This document shows, piece after piece, positions 11,556 to 22,600 of a DNA stretch of 64,000 bases; position 1 is the stretch's first letter, and the number at the start of each line of letters is the position of its first letter. The notes below the pieces were generated by a model. It saw only the letters and a list, made by a program, of their open reading frames with translations. It was not told the DNA's origin and ran no database searches. The stretch is from Brachypodius melanocephalos. Taxonomy: Eukaryota > Chordata > Aves > Passeriformes > Pycnonotidae. The stretch spans positions 1,789,726-1,853,725 of the forward strand of contig VZSR01000680.1 in NCBI GenBank assembly GCA_013398615.1. Direction: 5' to 3'. A program made the translations under genes and the position numbers.

Positions 11556-14466
11556 AGCTAGTAGGTACAACTGACTCTGGGATTTTATTTATTCAAGACT
11601 GAAATGTCTTGTATTCACGTGTATATTTTCTTCTGCCCAAAGATCGCTGGGTCACATACCCAGACATTACTTTTGTTTGACAAGGGCTGGAGTTCAGATT
11701 TACCAGGGTTATCAGGAGGGGAAATGGCCTTTACCAGAATAGCCATTTACTTTCTTGATGGATTTTCCCCACCCTGTATAATGAGATTTTATTTGGACTG
11801 CAGCTAAAATAGCGACTGATCCCTGCTGTTGTTGGATTTGTGGAGGCTCCAAGCAGAGTCTAAAGCAGATGCCATTGTCCCCTCCTGCTTGTGTGAACAT
11901 GACTCACACTGTTCTCCAGCTTATCCAAAGCATCCCAGCCTTCCTAAGGCTCAGGTCACGCAAAACACCTTGCAGCTCCACCCATCAGGCTAGTTCAGTG
12001 TGTGGGGACATGAGAAAGTTTAGAAGGGGAAAGGAAATTTATGGGAAGTGAGAGATCTGAGAGACTGGGAGGATGCATCTCTGGAAGGAGAGGCAGGAAA
12101 TGCCCCATGAATGTCAGATTGAGTTATTCCTGAATTCTACAAATAATGCCACAAGGGAAAAGACATGGATCATCAAAGCATTCCTTTATGGCCAGATAAA
12201 CTCGCCCCTTGTCTTAGAAGCAGTCCCCAAACATATTAATGGACAACCAGTGTGTGTTCTGAGTGTCCAAGATAGCTTTATCTATTACTCTAAATCAGAC
12301 AGGAGAGAAAAGAAAATGTAAGCAACATGTGAAAAATGGATACAAACTCCACAATCTCAACATGCTTAAAAGCAATGGTGTTGGAAAGGACTCAGGGTTA
12401 TAAGTCCCAGCCTGGAATATTTAACTGATCCATGCAAAGAGAGAAAAGAGGTTTTGTCTTTTGACAAGGAAAGTTCTTTAAGATAAGCCAAGCCTCTTCT
12501 GACAGTCTTTAGGCATTTGAAACAGAGCCCAGGTAGATTCCTTTGTTTGGATACAAGCATCTGTATTTCTTCTACATGCAAATGGCATAGTGGCTTGGAC
12601 TACTGGCATCCATGTAATTATACATATGCGTATATATATATAACTTATTTATGTATTTCTGTGTAATACAATTTATATAAAGAACAGCCTAAATTTAGGA
12701 TCGTTATGAATGACATAGTAATTATTCTAGAAGGAATTCCAGCTCTGCCTTTAGCTACATGATGGGTTAAACCTGTGCTATAACAAGCCTGGTGGTGGTG
12801 TCTGGGTGGGCCTTCTTGGAGGTGCAGTTTTGGACTCATAGGGCAACAGAGGAGACACAGTCCTCCCATTTCCTTTTGTTTACCTAGGCTGGGAGCCATT
12901 TGGTATGGATGCTCTGTAGTTTGGAATTTGAGGATGCAGATGTGCCTGCATCCTGATTTATTCCAAATCGATCCCTGTCAAGGATATGGGAAGTTCATAT
13001 GAAGTGTCCCCAGGGCACACTACCTTAAGGGGCTTTGGTGATCAGTGGTGACACACAAAGTGACAACTTCAACATGAATAGAAGCCCAGAGAGCTATTAA
13101 AAACTAAACTACATTGATTTAGACTCAAAATAAGCAAGCAATTGTTACCTGTAACGGCAGTGGCCGTTTCAAAAAATAACCAGTCATTACTGTGCATCCA
13201 TCTCTGAAAACTCTGCTAAGTTTCTTTTTCTTTTCCTGCTCCAGGCAGCAAAGAAGCTGAATGTCAGTTGTACCATGCTCATACTAGTGTTTGGAGCAAT
13301 GCTGAGTGGTCATTTGTACTCCAATAGCCATGGATTTACCTACTGTAGAGTTTGAGGTCTTCTGTTTACAGTGGGAGATGGTAAGATCCATATGAATCCT
13401 CTTAATCCTTGTGTATCTGTATCAATCAGTGATGTATTCCTCCTATTAAGTACGAAAAGAGGCCTTTTAATGCATCTTTAATGCAGCACATATTAAGAGT
13501 CAATATGTAGCTTTATTTTTTGCCATAGGGCCCAAGGAGTTTCTCTTTACAGTTAGAAATCTACAGTTAGATTTAATTTCTAGGTGAGTCTAGTGACTTC
13601 CTTGCAACATTCTTCCTGAAAACAGGAAAGACAGTGCAATTTCACTTCTTCCTCTTTTGCTCAGGTTCTGGGACAGATAGGTGGAGTGGGGAAAAAAATC
13701 AGGCTTTGGGAGCTGCAGTAAAAGAGATGAGCTGGGAGGCACAACAGCTGGGACTTTGGGTCAGCTTTGTTCATTAGACAGAGGTTGATGCCCTTAGAGA
13801 GACTTAATCAGGCCATCTCAAGAATTCCTAAGTAGCCAAATGGGATCTGTGAACCTGCTGCCATAGATGGCTGGGTTTGATAAAGTAATTCTAAATTCTT
13901 TGTCAATCTACTTGCGTGTATCCACGCTCAACAGGACCCTGGGAAATGACTTGTGCAATGATTTGTTACGCTGTCATTACTCATTAATCTGAGCTTCTGC
14001 AAATGATTTTTATTCTTCTGAAGTAGAAACAAAACCCTCATTAAAGAATTTGTTTGTTTTAGAGCTACACAAAAGATTACAGAGCCTTCACAAACAGATA
14101 TAACAAAAAAAATGTGGTTATGCAAAATGTTCCCTCTCATAAGGCCTTGCTTTCCATTGACTCTCAGGACCTCTGGATTGAGCCTGAAGTGCATGGCTCA
14201 GCTCATTACAAAGCTTGGAATCACATGTACTCGAGGCCTCTCAATGTGACTGTAGGTGAGAGTGCCAATTTATAGTAGAAATGTGTATTAACCAAAAAAA
14301 CCCACCTCAAACCAAGGAAAAACCTATTGTCAGATCTGCAGATGACCACAGCCATGATGTTTTATAGAAATGCTGCCTAAACTGTTATTTAAATTTGCTT
14401 CACTTCTGGTGTAGTTTGTGGTGGCAAACTAAACAGGAACAAGGGATTCTTACTCTGGAGTAAAAA

Positions 14467-14509
14467 TGTCCACACATGGTGTTAATCAGGGTAACTCCAT
14501 GTGTGGACA
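14467..14509. repeat. 13-bp perfect inverted repeat
   Basis: TGTCCACACATGG at 14467-14479 is followed, after a 17-nt spacer, by its exact reverse complement CCATGTGTGGACA at 14497-14509. The flanks look like an old dispersed element and no gene is nearby, so it may be a terminal or internal palindrome of a dead transposon. Confidence 0.7.
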
Positions 14510-15856
14510 GGCTATTATGGATGACTTTACACTGTTTTAGGCACGCTGGGTGAAGTTCTTTCGATCCACCTTTAATCCATTAGGGGAGGTTTTAATGTAG
14601 AGTGAAATCAGGCAATATTGAACTGAACCCAGAGTTTCTATAGAGGGGATTCCTCTGGTTCAGTAACCTGGTATGAATTTTAGACAAGGTGTAATCTTTG
14701 TTAGGTGTCTCTCCCAGCTGTCTGAAAAATGGTAGCTTGGAGGTTGGAATGAAACACTGGCAAGGTCTCACTGTAACTGTAAAACCCTTTTAAAGTTAAG
14801 GTGTTTAAAGTAGAGAGAGAAATAGACATGCTTATGTAGAAAATTCCCCAATTAAATTCCCCCCTCCCAATAAAATCAGCCATCCATCCTTTTTCACCTT
14901 TTCCAGCTGCTGTGTCCCAATAAAACAGCGAGGCAAAAACCAATCAAAAAATCCCAAACAAACAAAAAACTTCCCTACCATAAAAAAAAACTCACAAAAC
15001 CCCCCACTCAGCAGTTAAAGGAAGATGATGTGGGCATTTTGAGTGTGGATGGAGGTCAGTTCTTGGATAACTCTTTCTGCAGTAAACGTGGGAGGCAGCA
15101 CCAGAAGGGCGTTGGAACCAGGTTCAAAAGGAGCAAAAGGAAATGGCCCTTCACACAGTCACTGGTAAATCCATGAAACCGGTTGCCAAAGGGTATTTTG
15201 GATGATAAACTTTTACAAGAATTCATAGGGAGAGTTCTTGTATTCTCATTTCATGGAATAGAAATTCACTGAGGGCTGCTAAGTACCCATAGACCACATT
15301 TCACCGAGGAAATGCTCCAAACTCACAGGAGCTGAAGGCTGGGAGAGCAGTTGGGAAAATGATCACGTGTGTTTTTCTTATTCTTGCTCTTCCACTTCTT
15401 TAGAGACTATGGCTGAAGACAGGCTATTGAGAGAGATAGTTGGACTCTTGGCCTTATGGCTGTATTTATGTTCTTGTGTTGGAAAAGTACAAATAACTTG
15501 GTGAGGAAGAAAACACACATTCAACTCTTACTGCCTTAGATACTTTTTCCATTGGGACATTTTGAGGAGACACACTCAAAAGTTGCATTATTGAGTAGTT
15601 ACAAGAGGAATAACCCAATCAGAGTCCACGTGGCACAACCTCCAAGTAAACACACAATGACTTCCAACTCTTTGTTTGTGTAAAATCGAGGTCAAAGTAT
15701 ACAGGGGTGTTGAACTCTCTGTGTGTCTCCATCCCCATTTGCCTGCAAATATTATCCCTCTGATTATCTTAAAGATCTCAGCAACAGCATTGCCAATTGG
15801 GTCCTTTGACCACTATCAGTGTTTGTGTTCCTGTTTAAATAAGATAAGGAGGTTTT

Positions 15857-15885
15857 AAAAAAAAAAAAAAAGAAGAAGAAGAAAG
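15857..15885. repeat. A-rich / GAA microsatellite
   Basis: A run of about 15 A is followed by four GAA-like units and a purine-rich G/A stretch. It is simple sequence about 0.3 kb upstream of the CpG island. Confidence 0.85.
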
Positions 15886-16149
15886 GAGGGAGGGGAGACA
15901 GAGCAGAGCTGCCTCATTTGGGTTGAAATTCTCATCCTGACTTCTTAAGAGGAGGGGGAGGGAAGAAGGGATTTTTATTTTCCCCACTGAACTTCATTGA
16001 AAGATTCTAGAATCTCCCTCCTTTAAAAAAATTCTTATTTTATTGACAAAAGCTGTATTGGGGTAAAATCCACGGAAAGACCTAGAAGGGGGGTTGCACA
16101 TCTCCCCTTGAGAGGTTAAACCTCGGCTAGGTGATTTCTTTTCTTTTGT

Positions 16150-16566
16150 TTTGCTTTGCCTTGCCTTTGTTTGTGGCTCCCTTGGTGCCGGGAGAAGTCG
16201 CTGCACTTCTCCTTCGCAGAATCAGTCACGCCGGCCCGGGGTTCACGCTGAGGATCTGCAGTTTTCCGAGCTCCAGGGAGTCACTTTTACAGCCTGTGGG
16301 GGCGGCGGGCTATCAGAAGCAACAGGGTTCGTGCCTCCGAGCTGCGGCCACGGCTCTGTTCTACCGAGCACTTGCAGGCTGTGTAATTAAGCGGGCAGGC
16401 GCTGAATTAAATCTTTGTGAAGCCCACCGAGCGGGGGGTTCCTGCAAGCTCTTTCCCAACCGGTCTCGGGCGGCTGGGATAACAGCGGCAGCAGCCAGCG
16501 AGAAGGGGGAGCCCACCGGACACCGCAGGAGAGCCGAGACCCGCTCGGAGCGAGCGCTCCCCGCCG
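16150..16566 (+). promoter_or_regulatory. FBLN1: FBLN1 CpG-island promoter and 5' UTR region
   Basis: GC content and CpG density rise sharply from about 16180 and stay high through exon 1 to about 17010, in an otherwise AT-rich region. A GC box (GGGGCGG) lies at 16299-16305, and an AT-rich TAATTAA lies at 16384-16390, about 180 bp before the ATG. The transcription start cannot be placed from sequence; it should lie within this stretch. Sp-family control of the mammalian gene makes the GC box plausible, but that is inference. Confidence 0.65.
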
Positions 16567-16642
16567 ATGGACAACCTCGGCGGGGCCCGGCCGCTGCGGC
16601 TGCTCCTGCTGCTGGCGCTGCTGCCTCCGCTCCGGGGACAAG
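16567..16642 (+). CDS. FBLN1: FBLN1 coding exon 1: signal peptide
   Basis: It encodes residues 1-25 plus the first base of codon 26. The start MDNLGGARPLR is followed by a leucine-rich hydrophobic core and a small/polar end (LRGQ), a classic secretory signal peptide with cleavage probably just before D26. The ATG was chosen because it opens the only frame that gives a signal peptide and joins exon 2 in phase. The context has G at +4 but C at -3, so it is not optimal. The donor is AAG|GTAAGA. It is followed by a 13.7-kb first intron and lies in the CpG island. The N-terminal residues differ from the mammalian protein, as is usual for signal peptides. Confidence 0.9.
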
Positions 16643-19600
16643 GTAAGAGCGCCCCGAGCTCTGCCCCGCCGGGATCCGGCTGCGGGCTCCTGCGGACGGG
16701 GCTGCGGGGCTCCCCCCGGGCGTCCCTCTCGGGGCCCCCTTCTTCCTCGTGTCCCTCGGGCAGGCTTTAAAGCGCCGCTGCCACGTCCAAGTGAGCAGAA
16801 AGGCGTGGTGTGCCGCTAGCCCCGGGCAGGCTCGGGACGAGGCTCTGCCGGGACCGGCTGTGCCGCGGGGAGAGGCTCGGTCGGTTCTCCCGACGGCCAG
16901 CCCCACCCGGCATCCAGCGCAGCTCGGTGGATATCGCAGAAATCGCGACATTCAATCGCGGTGCCCCGCGTCCCCAGCGAGAGTGATGGGTACGGGAGCG
17001 GCGGGCAGCAGAGCTGTCAGCTCTGAGCTGCCGGACACACAGCTACACCCGAAAAACACGGGAAAATGCACCAGCAGTTAGCCGGAACCCCAGAGGAGCG
17101 GGAGGAATAGCCAAGCAAAGGATGCGGGCTTTTTGGAGACAAAATGTGGAGCGTTTTTGAATGATGCCGTGTGATGTGGTTGCTTTTGAAAGCGGGCATC
17201 TGGATCCGGGCCATGACTCCTTTTGCGTATGGCACACTTTTCCTGATCTCTTAGTACTGTCCGAAGAGAGGATGTGAACTTGGTTTGATTCATTGTAGCG
17301 ATCTCATGCAAATCTTAATTTGTAGGAGATGACAAAGAAAGTATTTGTCCTATGGTGATAATGAATTTATCCCAGCTAACAGGTAAGTGACTTTTCCATT
17401 AGAGTAACCCCAAGGGGTCCATTGAGGTTTCATTACACTCCGGGCAAGTACTTGAAAACACATGGCCCAGGCAGACAAAAGCCGGTGAAGTAAACAAGTT
17501 GTTACTATCACAGTGTCTTGAATCCTGGATTTTCACATAGCAGAGCACTTGTCACAGATATCCATCAAAATACTTGCTTTTGGTAAAGAGATTGTAGCGC
17601 TCCTTTTAAAGAGGGACAGAATAAGAATAAGATGGTCAGAAGAGCAGCATTCACCTCCAGAATCAAAATAGCTCCTACTTTGCCTTAGACAACAGAGTAC
17701 ATCAGCAAAACTCTGGCTCTGATATTTCATAGAGCAGTCATAGTAACTTTAAGCATCCAACATTATTGTAGAACATGAAAAATTTCGCTCTGTAACCTCT
17801 GTACATTTAACCTTAGTTACTGGATAACTTTTTAGAAAACTGGGAAGTCATTAGGTCTGTAAGTTCAGCTTTTTGAAGTTTAACATGAAAGTAGGCAGTA
17901 AAATGTATATCAGGCTTTTATTCCCAAATTAGAATCCATACTCTAATTTAACTGAGAATTTCTATTTCTTAAAACTTCTAAATGTCTGAAAGCAGGTGAG
18001 GATCCTTGTTTAGGAGATCAGCACTTAAAGAGTTGACTTTGCTTTGGTGGAATAATTATTGACTATTAAATAATAATCTGTGTTTTGGAGGTAAATGAAG
18101 TAATCATATGGTGAGGTCATGTTGTTGAAGACCCTGCAGGTCTGGAATAAGGGGCCTTGGAGCAAAGAGGAGCTCTTACATGCTGTAGTGATACAATTGC
18201 CAAGTTACTACGACAACGTGTTTATGAAGCACAGTTTTCTTCTGAATTTGTTACCACCAGTTTTCTTAATGGCTTTTCCTTACTAATGAACCATCAAAGC
18301 ATCAGTAGCTCTTAAAGTCTTCATTCTGAAGAAACTGAAGGGACTGCCTTCATCAGGGGAACTGCCTACATCATGCTTTGCAAGAGTAAGGATCTTAAAA
18401 CCTTAAAACATTTCGTGATGCAACTTTGTTTTTCTGTAAAGATGGCATTATTTAACACATCTCAACTACCATAAACCATAGGAGATGAATTACACCACCG
18501 TGGCCAGTCAGTGTATTAATAGTTCATCCTGTAGCTCTCTCTTTGGCACATCTTGGTACTACAGGCACAGTTTTAACTCACTAAACATCTGGAAACATGT
18601 CTATTCAGGAGAAGCTTACTGTTGTAATAAAAAAAATGTTCCACTGACTTTGTGGAATGAGTTTTATTTTAAGATTATGATTTTTACATGTGCTTTTATA
18701 ACAGTACATTTGTAAGGAGTATATGGGTGGAGGTAGGACACACGAAAGGCTAAATCTGTGCTTTCTTGCATGCTATCATAGAGAAAATCTGCCCGAAAAA
18801 TCACATACTACCAGTTCTAAAACGTGAGTGCTACCTCCAAATTAGCTTCTAGTTGAGTTTTAAGAGGCTCTTTTCAGAAATGACATTTTATTGCAATCAG
18901 GAGAAGAGCAAGATGTTAAAGCTCTTTGTTTTTCATCTGTGTAATTGAAAACAGACGTGTTAGTGAAATCCAAGAGAAACCCCCATAAACCAGCTTATCA
19001 AGTTACTGCAGTGTGTATTTGTATTGTTCTGTTAGGTTTCAGGCATCATCTGAGAATAGGTCAATGCCTTTTCAAAAGTTATTTATTTGTCATCCTACTT
19101 TAGCCCATTCTGCAAGCTTCATATCAACTTTACATGTGTTTTCAATAAATAGTTGCGTTAAGACCAACTTGTTCTCCAATACTTCTATTACTATTTTCTG
19201 AAATGAAAGATGGACTTTAGCCCTGTGGGACTCGACTGAAATAGTTAACTGGGACCGTGAAAGATTTTGAGTTATGGATACTTCTAAAGAAGTAGGTGGT
19301 AAAATGAATTCAGTAAGCAGAGAATCTGCGTTTACTTGATGTAGTAAAATATCTGTAGAGAATAAAAGATGAAACAGAGAAGGTCAAGAAAGAGAGAGCT
19401 GAAATCCAAATAAAACAACTTCAGGGCACAGGCAGGAATTTTAATGGTAACATAGAGTGGGTTACTAGGGAAGAGATAAATGAACAAAAGCTTTTGTGAA
19501 AATGGAGCAGAAAGTGATGCTTGACAGTTATAGGAAGCAAAGAAAACTAGTAAAGTTAAGAAAGACCAAAGTAAGCAGGTAATTTTAGCCAAAATAGGCT

Positions 19601-22600
19601 GAAGTTTTGTAAGCACTCTAAATATGTTAGGCGCTCATGGTTTTGTGTAGGTTCAATGGAAGGAGATAGGTCAGGGGTGAGATTTTAATAGTTAAATAAT
19701 CACACAGATAAATTGGGAGCTTGGATAGCATTGCTCCAAGATAAGATGTAGAAGTGGAAGCAGAATGAATAGTTCAGTTGAGAAGACTGCAGAGTAAGAA
19801 AGGATAGAAAAATTGTCTGCAAAGAAATCCAAGTTGTCAGGAGCAAGAGAGAAAAGGTAGGAAGAAGCCACAACAAGAAAAAAGCCTAAAAAGGAGAGAA
19901 AAAGTCGGTACAGATCAGTGAAGAGTTCTAGAAAAATGGCTAGAATTACTGACCATAGCATTTTGTGAACAAAAATTAGCTTAGAAATGCTCAAATAATG
20001 TCAAGTAAGTGGAGAAGGAGTAGACAAGGACCTCCTAAGATGATTCTGGGTCCTACTGGGTGATTTACAGTGACAAAGTGCACAGTGAGTGGGAAATTGT
20101 GACAGTCACCTGCATGTTTATCAGACTGGGCAAGGCTACTTGTCCTCTGGTAAGACACAGGACAGTCCAGGGCAAGTTGTGTTGAAAGTCTTCTCTGATC
20201 TACAGGATGCAGCATGTCTTGAGCATCTCCCATGCTTGTACTCTCCTCAATATACCAACAGATCTTTGCCTAAGGCAGCTCAGGAAGTTTCTTCTGCTCC
20301 CATTTTAAAGCAAGCAGCATTTCTATTTCCCCCCAGCACTAAGAGGAGTACTTTGTCTCTGATTTGTTCCTATTATAACCTGCTTCAGACTTTAAAGTTT
20401 TGAGAAATTGCCTTTTGGATTTGAAGTACGTGCTGCTGTATCTTAAGAAGAAAATGACTGTCGAGATTCTCAGGGATTTTCATTCAGTTAATCAGATTAT
20501 ATTACATTTTCATTCAAAGAAAGCCGATGTAGTTTTGGATACTGAGTACCCAGGTATAGGAAGTACTTTATTTTGGGGTTATGGTAGCACCACAAATGGG
20601 CAATGCTGCACAAGGGTGCAGTACATTCCCCAATAAATGGCCTGAGTCTAGTCAAAATCTGGATTGAGACTTTAATCGCAGGAATAAAGAAAAAATCTTT
20701 TTTAGCAGTGCTGAAGTGTACAGATGTACACTTTGTATGAGATATTCCAGCTTTTTTTAGGGTGTTTCTAGAGATTTATGAAGCTCTGGAAGGATATAAT
20801 GTGCAAATGCCTCATCCGCTGGAAATACTGCCACCTTCCATCTTTGCTCTTGTCACTGACTAAATTTCAGGTACTGAGTGCTTTTACTGTAAATGCTTTG
20901 TTAGAGAATCTGGGAGAGCTAGAGATTGATTTGTGGCTCAGTATAGATAATTTCAAAACTAGGAAAGTCTCATGTAAGAGTTTCAGTAATGCTTTCTCTA
21001 AAATGAAACCTCCCCTTAAGCATTGCTATATAATTATATTTTTTTAAAAAATCTGTATTTTCTTCCTGCTCTGTAAAGTCTGTGGTTCCTTCCATACTTG
21101 AGCTTTGACCCATTGTGCTATAAATTTTGTCCCATCTGCTTAGTGTTTCCTGACTATTCCTTAAATATGGCAATACTAGGATATCAGAATCTTTCATCAT
21201 TGTCCATCATTTTTTTATATTAAGCGATAAACCTGCTGCTTACAGAGTAGATGCATATAGTGGTGTGGTGGCTCTTTAGCAGTATATAAAAGCATAGTAA
21301 TTATTGTTCATTTTGTAGTCAGATGAAAATACAGAAATCCCAGTGTGAAAATATTTTTCCTGTAATCATTTTACAGGAATTGTAACAGAAATAGAAATAA
21401 TTTTAAGACAATAGAAATGCTTGAGCATATATGTTTCATATTCTGAGACATGCTGCTCTGTCACATTCTCATATCCTTCTTATTTAAATAGCTTTATTTT
21501 GGATATATATATGTACTTGGACTCAATCCAAAGCTCTTTATGGTCTACCTAAAGCCTGTAATTTACTGCAGTCCATTTTGTGTCATGGCCTTCATACAAA
21601 TGAAGAGGACTAGCAATAGGTTAATTTTAATACCCTAAACAAAATTTTCTAATCACACAGTTTTCATTATTTGAAATGAGAAAGGAAAAGAAGACTAAAA
21701 TTTTCTCTTAAATGCGAAAGCCTTATGTGGCACTTTTCCTATCAACATCCTGTGAAGTTATTTCATTTATTTGCACAATTTTCTCACAGGGGGAAGAGTG
21801 GAGGGCAAAGTTTAGCATGTGTTGGTCAGGCAGAGCAGCTGCACTTCTTCCAGTTATGAATCTTTCTTTGTATGTCCTTCCATGTCATCTGAGCGAGTCT
21901 GGATTCTTCAGTCCACCTGTGCCCATCAGAGCTGTGAATGCAGCATCTTTTTTCCTGTTCTTGTGGGTGTGGAAAGTCTGGGACAGAAACTATAATGTAC
22001 TAAGCTCTTTACACAATGCTGATTCAGTGCCTTCCAAGTTTCCCTCAATACTTTTGTACTTTCTAGAAATTTTCAGTCTTTATTCTTCTAGTCTTAATGT
22101 CTTTTGATCTTCAGCCTCTTCATGGAAGCCCAAAAAATAACCTGTCTGGAAAGACGAAAAAATTGGTGTTAATTTGTTCCCAGACAAGGCTTCCTCAGGG
22201 AGCAGCAGTCTGCAGGTACACAGAAGGTCGGGTGTATAAGAGGGAGTCACAAAAGAATAAATTGAAATGAGCTTTTGGAGTGAACAGTGGGGTGATATAT
22301 TATCAAAAAAATTCTGTTGTTGCTGAATTCATGAGATCTTGTATGAGCACAAGAGCACATTCCCCAGGCAAGTTTGAGAATCAGCCTCCCTTGATATTGA
22401 TTTTGAACAACTACACAGAACTCTGCCCACAACTGACTGAATTTTGTCAGGTCTCTCTGAAAGCAGTGAGTAAGACAAGATAACCTCCTGAGGCCTTCTG
22501 TATCATTATCTTTTCTGACATTTTGAGATACAGATATATCTATACGTATATATATCTATATCTATACATATATATATATATATATGTATAAGATGTCTTA

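Larger units (their letters stand above)
9033..16149. other. upstream noncoding DNA with scattered repeats
   Basis: No coding exon is recognised between the CR1 at 8646-9032 and the FBLN1 CpG island. The stretch holds the repeats listed separately (9470-9550, 10085-10215, 11399-11555, 14467-14509, 15857-15885). The antisense frame at 10572-10943 (123 codons) has no recognised domain and is treated as chance. Distal FBLN1 enhancers could be here, but nothing in the sequence alone identifies one. Confidence 0.55.

Noticed and set aside
1..16149. exons of RIBC2 or SMC1B, the upstream neighbours of FBLN1 in human
   Set aside because: No coding block resembling either was seen on either strand; they presumably lie beyond the window start.
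16361..16951. 196-codon minus-strand open frame over FBLN1 exon 1, and a 171-codon + frame at 16131-16646
   Set aside because: Both lie in the CpG island, where stop codons are rare. The sequences are Arg/Ala/Gly/Pro-rich with no domain, and they overlap the real first exon in other frames.
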